Source: Roseateles puraquae
Lineage (GTDB): Bacteria; Pseudomonadota; Gammaproteobacteria; Burkholderiales; Burkholderiaceae_C
Direction: 5' to 3'
DNA: 64,000 nt
NCBI RefSeq assembly: GCF_002205845.1
Contig: NZ_NISI01000011.1
Span: 62,001-126,000 of the forward strand
The position numbers and the translations under genes were made by a program. Under the pieces are notes generated by a model. That model saw only the letters and a list, made by a program, of their open reading frames with translations, was not told the origin of the DNA and ran no database searches. Each line of letters starts with the position of its first letter. Positions within the stretch are counted from its first letter, which is position 1. Of this stretch, positions 19,898 to 33,356 are shown in pieces.

Positions 19898-20656
19898 GTG
19901 AAACTACAACTGCTGTCCGACCTGCATCTGGAGACCGAGAGCTTCGTGCCCGAGCCGGCGCCGGGCGCGGAGGTGCTGGTGCTGGCGGGTGACATCGACA
20001 CGACCTGGCGCAGCTTCGAGTTGTTCCGTGGCTGGCCGGTGCCGGTGTTGTTCGTGCCGGGCAACCATGAGTTCGACCGGCGGGAGGTGGACGACGCGCG
20101 CGAGGCGCTGCGGGCGCATGTGCAGGCGTTGGGTTTGCGCATGCTGGATGACGAGTCGGTCGTGCTGACCGATGCGCAGGGCCGACGGGTGCGCTTCGTG
20201 GGCTGCACGCGCTGGACCGACTTTGAGGCCTTCGGTCCGTCGGGCCGCGAGCGGGCGATGCGCGCCGGGGGCTACTTCCAGAAGGTGATGCAGTCCACGT
20301 GGCACGGCGAGGCGTTCGATGTCGACGCCGTGCGTGCGCTCGCGGTCGAGAGCCGCACCTGGCTGGCGGCCGAGCTCGCGCGCACCGGCGACTGGGACGC
20401 CACCGTGGCCATCACCCATTTCGCGCCCAGCCTGAAGAGCGCCGACCCGCGCTATGGCCGCCAGCCCGGCACCGCCAGCTTCTGCAACAACGACGAAGAC
20501 CTGCTGCCGCTGGCGCAGCTCTGGCTGCACGGCCACCTGCACTGCCGGCACGACTACCGGCTGGGCGATACCCGCATCGTCAGCAATGCGCGCGGCCATG
20601 TGCGCAAGGGCGAGGCCGATGGCTTTGACGCGGCGCGCCTGGTCAGTGTGTTCTGA
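19898..20656 (+). CDS. calcineurin-like metallophosphoesterase
   Basis: 252 residues. The metal-binding signature is complete: S-D-L-H-L near residue 7, A-G-D-I-D near 30, G-N-H-E-F near 52, T-H-F-A-P near 174 and G-H-L-H near 212. This fold hydrolyses phosphomonoesters or diesters with two metal ions; the substrate is unknown. The start is a GTG with GGGAG about 8 bases before it. Its last 14 bases overlap the end of the convergent EamA gene. Confidence 0.88.
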   Translation: MKLQLLSDLHLETESFVPEPAPGAEVLVLAGDIDTTWRSFELFRGWPVPVLFVPGNHEFDRREVDDAREALRAHVQALGLRMLDDESVVLTDAQGRRVRFVGCTRWTDFEAFGPSGRERAMRAGGYFQKVMQSTWHGEAFDVDAVRALAVESRTWLAAELARTGDWDATVAITHFAPSLKSADPRYGRQPGTASFCNNDEDLLPLAQLWLHGHLHCRHDYRLGDTRIVSNARGHVRKGEADGFDAARLVSVF

Positions 20657-21620
20657 CGGGCTTGATCCGCAGCGCCCAGACCACGCCGGCCACCAGCAGC
20701 CCCACGCCGGCCAGCGTGGTGGGCGGCGGCAGCCGCTGATGCCACGCAAAGGCATAGGCCAGCGCCGCGAGCGTCTCGAACACGATGAGCTGGCCCGACA
20801 GCGAGGTCGGCAGCCGCTGGCTCGCTTCGTTCCAGCACAGCGTGCCCAGCCATGACGAGCACAGGCCGATGGCCGCCATCAGCCCGACGTAGGCCCAGGG
20901 CCGCTCGCCCAGCGGCGCCGCGTAGCCGGCCGGGATCAGCGTGCCAGGCGCGGCCAGGTGCAGGCCCGCGAGCAGCAGGGCGCCGAGCAGCGCCATCGGC
21001 AGCGTCACCAGCCCCTGCGCCGTGGCCCAGGCGCGCGGACTGCGGTCCCCATGGGCGCGCAGCCAGTCGGCGTTCTTGATCGGGTACCAGGTCCAGCAGG
21101 CCACGGCGGCCACGGCCAGCAGCGCGCCCTCGGCATAGCGGCGCGGGTCACCGGCCTGGGCCTGCAGCGCGGCCAGCTCGTCGCGGTTGACGCAGGCGAG
21201 ACCCGCCGCGATCAACGCCAGCGACGGCGCCAGCCGCGCCCAGGGCAGATGGCCGTCGCGCACCCGGTTGCGGTGGTTGGCGCAGACGGCGATGACCACC
21301 GGCAGCGTGCCGATGATCATCGTCGGCAGCGGCGCGCCGGCTCGCTGGATGGCGGCCGACAGGCACAGGTAGTACGCAAAGTTGCCCACCAGGCTCAGCT
21401 GCGCGGCCTCCCACCAGTCCGCCGGCGCGAGCTCCTTCAGCGCGCGCCGGTCCAGCAGCAGCGCCAGCGGCAGCGCGATGAGGCCGAAGGCGAGGTAGCG
21501 CCCCACGGTCAGCAAGGCCGGCGCATAGCCCGGCAGCATCACGGGCGCCACGAACACCAGCCCCCACATCAGTCCCGCCCCGAGGGCGAACAGCAAACCC
21601 AGCAACATGGGCTGCATCAT
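20643..21620 (-). CDS. EamA/DMT family transporter (YedA-like exporter type)
   Basis: 325 residues with about ten membrane segments and the pattern of DMT exporters: G-L-M-W-G-L-V-F-V near residue 16, and a second EamA half with C-W-T-W-Y-P-I-K-N-A-D near 175. An inner-membrane metabolite exporter; the substrate is not deducible. Three close ATGs (21620, 21617, 21608) compete for the start. The nearest purine-rich site, GCGAGGG, is too close to the first, so the third may be the true one. Confidence 0.85.
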   Translation of the reverse strand: MMQPMLLGLLFALGAGLMWGLVFVAPVMLPGYAPALLTVGRYLAFGLIALPLALLLDRRALKELAPADWWEAAQLSLVGNFAYYLCLSAAIQRAGAPLPTMIIGTLPVVIAVCANHRNRVRDGHLPWARLAPSLALIAAGLACVNRDELAALQAQAGDPRRYAEGALLAVAAVACWTWYPIKNADWLRAHGDRSPRAWATAQGLVTLPMALLGALLLAGLHLAAPGTLIPAGYAAPLGERPWAYVGLMAAIGLCSSWLGTLCWNEASQRLPTSLSGQLIVFETLAALAYAFAWHQRLPPPTTLAGVGLLVAGVVWALRIKPVRTH

Positions 21621-21702
21621 CCCTCGCGCTTGGGGCGCCGCAAGCCGTCATGCTTCGCCAGGCATGCAGCCACCCTCACGTTCACGTCGCGTGCGAGCGG
21701 CT

Positions 21703-23181
21703 TCAGCCCGCCGTGCCGACCTCGCGAGCGAACCAGCCCGCCACCGCCTCGCGCTCAGCCGGCGTGAAGTGCAGCCCCAGCTTGCTGCGCCGCCACAGCA
21801 CATCGTCGGCCGTGCAGGCCCATTCCTGGTGGACCAGATACTGCAGCTCCGACTCGAACAGGCCCGGCGCGACTTGCTCGCCCGGTGCCGCCGTCAGCAC
21901 CGTCTCGGCCAGGCTGCCGTAGGCACGGGCCAGGCGAGCAACCAGGGCGGGCGGCCGTGCCGCATGCCGGGCCTGCAGTGCGGCGCAGAAGCCAGCGAAG
22001 TCCACGCCGTGCGTACCCAGGTCGCCGCCGGGCAGGTGGGCGTGCTGCGTCCAGGGTCGGCGCGTGTCGCCCAGCAGCTGCCCAACCTGCGTGGCGCCGT
22101 CTTCGGCGAGCTTGCGGTAGGTGGTGAGCTTGCCGCCCCAGATGTTGAGCAGCGGCGCGCCGTCGGGCCGGGCGGTTTCGAGCAGGTAGTCGCGCGTCAC
22201 GGCCGACGCGCTGCCGCCTTCGTCAAGCAGCGGGCGCACGCCGGCGTAGCTCCACAGCACGTCGGCGGGCTGCACCGGCTCTGCGAGATAACGGCTGGCC
22301 TGCTCGCACAGGTAAGCCGTCTCGGCGGCGCTGATCTCGGCGCGGTCGGGCGGCGACTGGTCATGGGGCAGCTCGACATCCGTGGTGCCGATCAGCGTGA
22401 AGCGACCCTCGTAGGGAATCGCGAACAGGATGCGGCCGTCGGGGTTCTGGAAGATGTAGGCATGGTCGTGCGCGAATCGCTGCGCCACCACGATGTGGCT
22501 ACCCTTGACCAGCCGCAGCCCGCGCACCGGCAGGCCCTGGTCGCGCAGGAAGCGCTCGGCCCAGGGGCCCGCCGCATTGACGAGCGCCCGGCTGCGCAGC
22601 TGCCGCCCGTCCTGCAGCTGCAGGGCCCAGCCGTTGGGCGAGGGGCGCGCGGCGGTCACCGCACAGCGGGTCAGCACCTCGGCGCCGTGTGCCCGGGCGT
22701 CCATCGCGTTGAGCACCACGCAGCGGGCGTCGTCCACCCAGCCGTCGGAGTAGACGAAGCCGCGCGTGAACTCGGGCTTGAGTGCGTCACCGAAGGGCGT
22801 GCCCGCCAGGCGCAGGCCGTGGGAGCCTGGCAGCAGCTCGCGGCGGGCGAGGTGGTCGTACAGGAACAGGCCCAGGCGGATCATCCAGGCCGGCCGCAGG
22901 TGAGGCGCATGCGGCAGCACGAAGCGCAGCGGCCACATGATGTGCGGCGCGCTGCGCAGTAGCACCTCGCGCTCGCGCAAGGCCTTGGCCACCAGCGAGA
23001 ACTCGTAGGTCTCCAGGTAGCGCAGGCCGCCGTGGATGAGCTTGGTGGAGCTCGACGAGGTGTGTAGCGCCAGGTCGTGCGCCTCGGCCAGCAGCACGCG
23101 CCAGCCGCGCCCGGCAAGGTCGCGCGCCACGCCTGTGCCATTGATGCCGCCCCCCACCACCACGACGTCAAAATCGTCCAT
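21703..23181 (-). CDS. glpD: aerobic glycerol-3-phosphate dehydrogenase
   Basis: 492 residues, full length. FAD-binding G-G-G-I-N-G-T-G lies at residues ~10-17. The family segment K-L-I-H-G-G-L-R-Y-L is near 48, and the C-terminal segment around E-W-A-C-T-A-D-D-V-L-W-R-R-S-K-L-G is present. It oxidises glycerol-3-phosphate to dihydroxyacetone phosphate at the membrane and passes electrons to quinone. It is transcribed divergently from glpK, with which it forms the glycerol route. No glpF or glpR is next to the pair. Confidence 0.95.
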   Translation of the reverse strand: MDDFDVVVVGGGINGTGVARDLAGRGWRVLLAEAHDLALHTSSSSTKLIHGGLRYLETYEFSLVAKALREREVLLRSAPHIMWPLRFVLPHAPHLRPAWMIRLGLFLYDHLARRELLPGSHGLRLAGTPFGDALKPEFTRGFVYSDGWVDDARCVVLNAMDARAHGAEVLTRCAVTAARPSPNGWALQLQDGRQLRSRALVNAAGPWAERFLRDQGLPVRGLRLVKGSHIVVAQRFAHDHAYIFQNPDGRILFAIPYEGRFTLIGTTDVELPHDQSPPDRAEISAAETAYLCEQASRYLAEPVQPADVLWSYAGVRPLLDEGGSASAVTRDYLLETARPDGAPLLNIWGGKLTTYRKLAEDGATQVGQLLGDTRRPWTQHAHLPGGDLGTHGVDFAGFCAALQARHAARPPALVARLARAYGSLAETVLTAAPGEQVAPGLFESELQYLVHQEWACTADDVLWRRSKLGLHFTPAEREAVAGWFAREVGTAG

Positions 23182-23208
23182 GTCAACGACTCTAAGTGAA
23201 GCACCGCC

Positions 23209-24675
<1,467 letters not shown>

Positions 24676-24758
24676 GCGCTGCGGCGTCCGTTCTGCTGAC
24701 ACGCCCTGGCAGGCGGGGCGGTGCACCATGCGCGCCTTGAAACCCACCGGGAGCCCGC

Positions 24759-25154
24759 ATGAAATTCGCCTACACCCTCGTCTACGTGACAGACGTGGCC
24801 GCCTCGCTGGCCTTCTTCGAGCGCGCTTTCGGCCTGCCGACCCGCTTCCTGCACGAGAGCGGCGCCTACGGTGAGGTAGACACCGGGGCCGGCGGCACGA
24901 CGCTGGCCTTCGTCGACCACGCCACCGCCCGTGACAGCGTGGAGCACGACTACGTCGCGGCGGACGCGAGCCCCCAGCCGCTGGGCATGGAAATCGGCTT
25001 CACGGTGGCCGATGTGCCGGCCGCCTACGAACGGGCCGTGGCCGCCGGCGCGCGCCCGCTGGCGGCCCCCCTGACCAAGCCCTGGGGGCAGACCGTCGCT
25101 TATGTGCGTTGCCCGGACGGCACGCTGGTGGAGCTCTGCACGGCCATGGGCTGA
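24759..25154 (+). CDS. VOC (glyoxalase/bleomycin-resistance) superfamily protein
   Basis: 131 residues with the paired beta-alpha-beta-beta-beta units of the vicinal-oxygen-chelate fold. It starts F-A-Y-T-L-V-Y-V-T-D-V-A-A-S-L-A-F-F-E-R-A-F-G and ends with the usual W-G-Q-T-V-A-Y-V-R-C-P-D-G-T-L-V-E-L-C. The substrate is unknown; members include metal-dependent dioxygenases, isomerases and drug binders. The WYL regulator at 25391 is on the same strand 236 bp downstream and may be linked, though no operator evidence is visible. Confidence 0.85.
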   Translation: MKFAYTLVYVTDVAASLAFFERAFGLPTRFLHESGAYGEVDTGAGGTTLAFVDHATARDSVEHDYVAADASPQPLGMEIGFTVADVPAAYERAVAAGARPLAAPLTKPWGQTVAYVRCPDGTLVELCTAMG

Positions 25155-25390
25155 GCACGCCCCTTGGCGGGGCGACTGCGCCCCGTCGCGGCGCGCGCGA
25201 TGAACAGCTGGTCCTGGGCCAGGGAGGGCAGCGGGGCGCTGATGGCGCCCAGCGTGGCCAGTTCGGCGCCGCGGGTCGCGCGGGCCTGGAAGGAGGCGTA
25301 GATGGCCATGGTGGTGCTCGACGTCGTTGTCGTTGACCCATGTCTTTTGCAAGGGGCGTGCCTGAAGCGCATGGCCCACAATGAATCGTT

Positions 25391-26080
25391 ATGCGACGTG
25401 CCGACCGACTTTTCCAGATCGTCCAGCTCATCCGCGGCCGGCGCCTCACCACGGCCGACTACCTGGCCCAGCGGCTGGAGGTGTCGATGCGCACCGTCTA
25501 CCGCGACATCGCCGCGCTCGCCCAGCAGGGCGTGCCCATCGAGGGCGAGGCGGGCGTGGGCTACCGCATGCGGGCGGGCTTCGACCTGCCGCCGCTGATG
25601 TTCAGCAAGCAGGAAGCCCAGGCCCTGGTGGCCACGGTGCGCATCTCGGAATCGCGGCTGGACGCCGCACTCGCCCGCCAGGCCGAGAACGCGTTGTCCA
25701 AGATCCTCGCCGTGCTGCCGCTGGACGCGCGGGCCGCGGCCGAGAGCCTGGCCCTCTACGCACCCCTGCCGGCGCTGGACCCGGCCACCAGCGCCCACCT
25801 CACCGCCATGCGCGAGGCCACCGAGGCGCGGCGCAAGCTGCAGGTGGGCTATCTGGACCTCGGCGGCGTGCGCAGCGAGCGCGTGGTGCGGCCGCTGGCG
25901 TGCCTGTTCTGGGGCCCGGTCTGGACGCTGGCCGCCTGGTGCGAACTGCGCCAGGACTTCCGCAGCTTCCGCGTCGACCGCGTGGAGACGCTGCAGGTGC
26001 TGGACGAGACCTTCCGCGATGAACCCGGCAAGACCCTGGCCGACATGAACCGTCAGCGGGACGCTGAAGGGTGTTCATGA
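25391..26080 (+). CDS. YafY/DeoR-type transcriptional regulator with WYL domain
   Basis: 229 residues. An N-terminal winged helix-turn-helix (R-R-A-D-R-L-F-Q-I-V-Q-L-I, then Q-R-L-E-V-S-M-R-T-V-Y-R-D-I near residue 36) is followed by a WYL-type ligand domain. The core tripeptide of that domain reads V-G-Y here, near 150. These proteins sense small ligands or nucleic acids and usually regulate a neighbour gene; the VOC gene upstream is the nearest candidate. The ATG at 25391 begins MRRADRL, the usual start of the family. Confidence 0.87.
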   Translation: MRRADRLFQIVQLIRGRRLTTADYLAQRLEVSMRTVYRDIAALAQQGVPIEGEAGVGYRMRAGFDLPPLMFSKQEAQALVATVRISESRLDAALARQAENALSKILAVLPLDARAAAESLALYAPLPALDPATSAHLTAMREATEARRKLQVGYLDLGGVRSERVVRPLACLFWGPVWTLAAWCELRQDFRSFRVDRVETLQVLDETFRDEPGKTLADMNRQRDAEGCS

Positions 26081-26128
26081 GCTAGGGCGAGTTGGGCCCC
26101 GGCCAGCCGAACCGCTGCGGTGCCGGCC

Positions 26129-28910
<2,782 letters not shown>

Positions 28911-28930
<20 letters not shown>

Positions 28931-30890
28931 TGCGCGCGTGGGTTCCGTCACAGAAGGGTTTGGTCTGGCTGCCACCGCAGCGGCACAGCCGGGCCTGCGA
29001 CACGCGGCAGACCATGCGGCCCGTGCCGCTCAGCACCTCGACGATGCCGCGCAGCTGCAGCGGCCCGTTGGGCTCGGGTTCGATGGCGATCGGGCCTGAG
29101 CGGCGGGCCGGCATGTCGGTGGGCAGGCCCAGCAGGCCGGTCTCCGGTTCGCCGGTGGCGGCGAAGTGGATGTCGTGATGGCTGCCGTCGCAAAAGGGCT
29201 TGTTCTTGCTGGCGCCGCAGCGGCACAGCGTGGCGCGCGTGCCCAGGGGCTCGCCACGCAGGCTCAGCTCGCCGCGCAGCGCGTAAGGCCCGCTCTCGCG
29301 CACCGACAGCAGGTTGACCGGCGGCGGCGCCTCGTCAGCCTCGCCATCCTTGCGGCGGTACTGGATGGCGCCCGAGGGGCAGGCATGGGCGATGTCCACC
29401 AGGCGCTCCACCGGCATCGCGTCGGGGTGGATCCACGGGCCCTGCACATTGGCCAGGAAGACCTGCGGCGCGCCGGTCACGCAAAAGCGCGCATGGATGC
29501 AGCGCTTGGCCTCGAAACGCAGCTCGAGCTTTTCGCCCTGCACGACCTCGATGCCGTCGACCGTCTCGGTCGGCGGGGCGGCGACCGCGGGTGCTGCCGC
29601 CGCCGGGGCGACGGCCGGCGCCGGGGCGTTGAACGGCGTGTTCAGGTCCAGCCCGCGCTCGGCGCGTTCCTGCAGGGCTTTCAGAAGCCGTGCGGCCTGG
29701 CCGGTGCGTTCGGCGCCCTGGTCGTCGTGCAGCGCGGCGGCGCTGCGCGCGAGCTCGGCCAGGCGCTCGATCACGAAGCGCCGCGCGGCAGGCCCCGGCG
29801 GCATGGCGGCGGTGTCGCGCAGCGCCGTGAAGCTCACGCCCGCGTGGCAGCCGGGGTGGCTGTCACCCGCGGGCAGGCGGGCGGCATGCTCGGCCAGCGG
29901 CGTGAAGGCCCGCATCAGGCTGACCGCGAGATCCACGTGCAGGCTCTTTTCGGCGCTGGGGCCGGGCATCAGGTAGCTCTGGGCCAGGAGGCGCAGCATC
30001 AAGCCATAGCTGGCGTTGGCCACGTCCACGGTCTCGGCGGCGGCCGGGTTCTCCAGCCACACGCGGCCCTCGGGGCGCGGCGGGCGGCGCAGCACCGGGT
30101 TGGTGGCGGCCGGCCACGCGGGATCGAAGCCGGGGTTGGCCGCACGCAGCGCGGCCAGCTCGGTGCGGATGGCGGCGAAGCGCTGGTAGTGGGACTGCTC
30201 GCTGTCACTGGGCGCGCCTTCTCCCTGGCGCACGATGGCATCGAAGGCGGCCAAGGCCGTCTTGCTGCACAACACATGCCGCGCGCCGCCGAGGGTCAGC
30301 TCCTCGGGCCCGAGCTGCAGCCAGCGGTCACCGCAGAAGGCGGCGTCTTCGCCATGCTCTGCCACGAAGGCGCGCAGGTCGGCGCTCAGCGTGGCGTAGA
30401 AGTGGCCGACGGTGTCGTAGTCGCGCGCCATCGGCGTGAGGCGCTTGGCGTCGGTGCCGCGGGTGAACAACCGCTCCGCCGCGAAGCCGTCGCCGTCGGC
30501 CTCGTCGCTTTGCTCGGGGCGCTCCAGGTAGATGAAGTGCTGCAGCGTGGCGTCGTTGAAGGGCGCGAGCTTCACGACCACGCGGGCCGGCAGGTAGCCG
30601 GGGTCGAGCGGGAAGTTGCCGCGGCCCAGACGCGGCGCGCCACCGAGGGCGGCCGTGATGTTCCACACCGCGACCAGGTGGCCCATCTCTTCGACGGCGA
30701 CCGCGATGATCTCGCGCCGCCAGCGGGCCACGGCGATGGCTTCGCCGGCCGACAGCCCTTCGGCTTCACCCTGCTTCAGGCTGAAGGCTGCGTAGAGGTA
30801 GGTACACATCAGGTTGTGCTCCAGCTCGGCGGCCTCGTAGAGGTTGTGCAGCAGCTGTTCGCGACTCGGCGAGGCGGGGGCAGTCGTCAT
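28911..30890 (-). CDS. three-part iron protein: ferritin-like, Fer4_19 and two CDGSH domains
   Basis: 659 residues. The N-terminal ~250 form a ferritin-like (VioB-type) helical bundle with A-E-L-E-H-N-L and V-E-E-M-G-H as probable iron ligands. After an A/P-rich linker (about 415-445) there is a divergent ferredoxin of the Fer4_19 type, K-R-C-I-H-A-R-F-C near 467 and A-C-P-S-G-A-I-Q near 500. Two CDGSH iron-sulfur motifs follow near 553 and 633: C-R-C-G-x-S-x-x-K-P-F-C-D-G-[ST]-H. Each has the three Cys and one His for a 2Fe-2S cluster. The fusion suggests iron or redox sensing, but its function is unknown. It overlaps the sensor kinase gene. Confidence 0.88.
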
Positions 30891-30970
30891 GGGAGCGCGT
30901 CCTGGTGCGGGCCCTGGGGCCGGTTGCGCGCGACATTAGCACGCAGCCGGGGCAGGCCACCCCGGGGTTG

Positions 30971-32056
30971 TCAGGCAGTGCGAAGGCGCGGCAGCCAGGC
31001 CAGCGGGTCGAAACGCGCGGCGGGAGCTTCCACCCAGCGGTGGAAGGGCACGGCCAGGCAGTTGGCCAGCAGCCAGGTGCCCAGCAGCATCACGGCGCCC
31101 ACCTCTGGCGTGGCACCGGGCAGCTGGGCGAGCAGCGCATTGGTGAGCAGCAGCACCGGGAAGTGCAGCAGGAAGAGGGCATACGACGGCGTGGCCGCGC
31201 GGGCCAGCGCGTGGGCTGCAGCCGCAGGCACCACCGGCCGGCCTTCGGCGTGGCGCTGCTGGGCCCAGGCCAGCCACAGCGCCGTCACCAGGGCCAGCGC
31301 GAGGCGGTCGCGCCAGGCCACGGCCAGCGCGGCCGCCATGGCGACGGTCAGCAACACCAGACCGGCGCGACGGTGGCGCCACAAGCCCAGCCAGTGCACC
31401 AGCGCGCCCAGGCCATAGGAGACGAAAAAGTAGGGCGCGTAGGCATCCAGCGCTGACTGGCGGTTGAAGACGAAGGCCGAGGCCAGCACCATGCCGGCCA
31501 CCAGGACCGGCCCCACCACGAGGCGGCTCGGGTGATGCCAGCCGCGCCGCGCCAGCCACAGCAGCCCCGCCAGCAGCGCGAACAGCTGCAGGTCGATGGC
31601 CACGTACCAGGCGCCCACGGTGAGCGCCTCATAGCCGAGCACGTCGTGCAGCAGCAAGGCATGGGCGAACAGCTGGCCGAGCGTGATGTCGGTCGGCACC
31701 AGCTCAGGCCAGGACGACGCGATCAGGCTGCACGCGCCCAGCGTCAGCGTCAGGGCGGCGAGGAAGGGCAGCACCAGCCGCAGGTAGCGCCGCCACAGCA
31801 GCTCGGGCAGGCCGGCTTGCAGGGCCTGGCCGCGCGGCGACAGGCCACGCGCACTCAGGTAGCCGCCCACCACCAGGAAGACCTGCACCGCCATGCGCCC
31901 GTACTGGTGCAGCGCGCCGGACAGCGCCGGCAGCAGCTCGTGAGCCGCCCTTGCGATCGGGCCGTAGCTGACGAGGTGGTGCAGCACGATGACCTGGGCA
32001 GCCAGGGCTTTCAGGGCATCGATGTGGGGCAGGCGACGGGAAAGGGACGACGACAT
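30971..32056 (-). CDS. acyltransferase 3 family membrane protein (OafA/YrhL-like)
   Basis: 361 residues, mostly membrane spans. It begins with H-I-D-A-L-K-A-L-A-A-Q-V-I-V-L-H-H, the N-terminal pattern of acyltransferase 3 proteins with its conserved His. These proteins O-acylate sugars of surface polysaccharides or lipids. No SGNH domain is attached. There is no surface-sugar cluster beside it, so the acceptor cannot be named. Confidence 0.85.
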   Translation of the reverse strand: MSSSLSRRLPHIDALKALAAQVIVLHHLVSYGPIARAAHELLPALSGALHQYGRMAVQVFLVVGGYLSARGLSPRGQALQAGLPELLWRRYLRLVLPFLAALTLTLGACSLIASSWPELVPTDITLGQLFAHALLLHDVLGYEALTVGAWYVAIDLQLFALLAGLLWLARRGWHHPSRLVVGPVLVAGMVLASAFVFNRQSALDAYAPYFFVSYGLGALVHWLGLWRHRRAGLVLLTVAMAAALAVAWRDRLALALVTALWLAWAQQRHAEGRPVVPAAAAHALARAATPSYALFLLHFPVLLLTNALLAQLPGATPEVGAVMLLGTWLLANCLAVPFHRWVEAPAARFDPLAWLPRLRTA

Positions 32057-32117
32057 GGGCCAGTCTCGGGGCCGGAGCTCGGGGCAACAGGGGGGCGGAA
32101 AGAACGCTTGAAAGACA

Positions 32118-32141
32118 ACGGGCCCGCTCGCGCAGGCCCGT
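32118..32141 (-). terminator. possible weak terminator after the CoxG-type gene
   Basis: ACGGGCC and GGCCCGT pair as a 7-bp stem around a 10-base loop between the CoxG-type gene and the acyltransferase gene. Read on the minus strand it is followed by TTGTCTTTC, a poor T-run. It could be a weak terminator or just a leader hairpin. Confidence 0.4.
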
Positions 32142-32265
32142 GGTGTCAGACATGTGAAATTCTACTGACCGGAACTCATGGAAAACCCCACCGTTTCAGG
32201 TGGTCACGATCTCGCGCCAGCCCTTTGCAAGACTTTGCAAGCCTGGCGACACCCTCGACACGGGT

Positions 32266-32832
32266 TCAGCCCGCCAGACGCCGCAGCCAGGCCAGCAGAC
32301 GGGCGAACAAGCCGGGCGATGGCAATGGCGATGGCCCCGGTGCTGCGGTGGCGGGTTCGGTGGGGGCCGGATCAGCCGCCGCCGGGTGGCGCTGCAGCAG
32401 CGCCGTGCGAAAGCGCGCGAAGAAGTCCTCCGCCAACTTCTGGGCCGCGGCGTCCACGAGCCGCGAGCCGATCTGGGCCAGCTTGCCGCCCACGCTGGCC
32501 GTCACGGTGTAGGCGAGCTGGGTCTCGCGCGGGGCCAGGGCCTGCAGCGTGACCTCGGCACTGCCCTTGCCGTGGCCGGCGGCTCCGCCCGAGCCTTCGA
32601 AGCTGAGCCGGTAGCTCTGCGGCGGGTTCAGGTCGGACAGCTGCAGTTTGCCTTTGAACTTCGCCTTGACCGGGCCGACGGACACGGCCATCAGCACCTC
32701 GAAGCTGTGCTCGCCCGTCGCGGTGATCGCCTCGCAGCCCGGCACGGCGGCCTGCAGCATGGCGGTGTCGTTCAGGGCCGCCCAGGCCTCGGCCTGGGTG
32801 ACGGGCAGGACTTGCTGGCCGGTGAGGTTCAT
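32266..32832 (-). CDS. CoxG-like SRPBCC domain protein
   Basis: 188 residues from the ATG at 32832 (M-N-L-T-G-Q-Q). The SRPBCC/CoxG pattern is clear: A-W-A-A-L-N-D, A-V-P-G-C-E near 33, V-G-P-V-K-A-K-F-K-G near 60, and a C-terminal amphipathic tail F-A-R-L-L-A-W-L-R-R-L. CoxG is an accessory protein that helps anchor CO dehydrogenase to the membrane in carboxydotrophs. Here the structural genes coxMSL are missing from the neighbourhood, so it may serve another molybdenum hydroxylase or be free-standing. Confidence 0.82.
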   Translation of the reverse strand: MNLTGQQVLPVTQAEAWAALNDTAMLQAAVPGCEAITATGEHSFEVLMAVSVGPVKAKFKGKLQLSDLNPPQSYRLSFEGSGGAAGHGKGSAEVTLQALAPRETQLAYTVTASVGGKLAQIGSRLVDAAAQKLAEDFFARFRTALLQRHPAAADPAPTEPATAAPGPSPLPSPGLFARLLAWLRRLAG

Positions 32833-32859
32833 GCGGCGATTCTGACTGCCGCCCGCCGC

Positions 32860-32896
32860 AAAAGCCAAGGCCCGCGCGGCATGGCCGGCGGGCCTT
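32860..32896 (-). terminator. intrinsic terminator after the BON protein gene
   Basis: AAGGCCCGC and GCGGGCCTT form a perfect 9-bp stem; on the minus strand the hairpin is followed by GGCTTTTG. It lies right after the BON gene stop and overlaps the CoxG gene's upstream region, so the CoxG gene probably has its own promoter or depends on readthrough. Confidence 0.55.
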
Positions 32897-32917
32897 GGGC
32901 AGGGGCCGGGGGGCGAC

Positions 32918-33241
32918 TTACTTGCCGGTGACCGTCAGCTGGTTGTCGACCGACTTCACGCCGTCCACCGCCTTGGCGATCAACTCGGCGCGGTCCTTCT
33001 CGGCCTGCGTCGCGACCTTGCCCGTCAGCTGCACCCAGCCGTCGGCGTCCGTGTCGACGTGGACCTTGGCCAGCGAGCTGACCTTGCTGGCGGCGAGCTG
33101 GGCCTTGATCTTGGTCGTCACGACCGAGTCTTTCACCCACACCTTGGCGGTGCCGGCGGGCTTGGTGTCCTGGGCCTGGCTGGCCAGCGGGGCGGCGAGG
33201 GCGCCGATGACGGCGAGGGCGGCGAGCTTGGAGAGCTTCAT
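32918..33241 (-). CDS. secreted BON domain protein
   Basis: 107 residues with a signal peptide ending A-S-Q-A-Q near residue 23. One BON domain follows: W-V-K-D-S-V-V-T-T-K-I-K-A-Q-L, then V-H-V-D-T-D-A-D-G-W-V-Q-L-T-G-K-V and a final V-D-N-Q-L-T-V. BON proteins such as OsmY are periplasmic and linked to envelope stress and phospholipid contact. Its own terminator and 115-bp upstream gap suggest it is a single unit lying between the CoxE- and CoxG-type genes. Confidence 0.88.
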   Translation of the reverse strand: MKLSKLAALAVIGALAAPLASQAQDTKPAGTAKVWVKDSVVTTKIKAQLAASKVSSLAKVHVDTDADGWVQLTGKVATQAEKDRAELIAKAVDGVKSVDNQLTVTGK

Positions 33242-33356
33242 GGGAGGTCCTTTCAGTGCGGGGACGCGCCGGATGCGCGTCGCTGAGTCCGAAATCTAAT
33301 GACGCTGTCCGTTGACCCGCACCGGCCGGCACGCCACGGGCCTGTAGGACGACGGC

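Noticed and set aside
25100-25309. 69-residue minus-strand frame beginning MAIYASFQ between the VOC and WYL genes
   Set aside because: Start looks reasonable, but half of it overlaps the end of the VOC gene and no family or ribosome site is evident.
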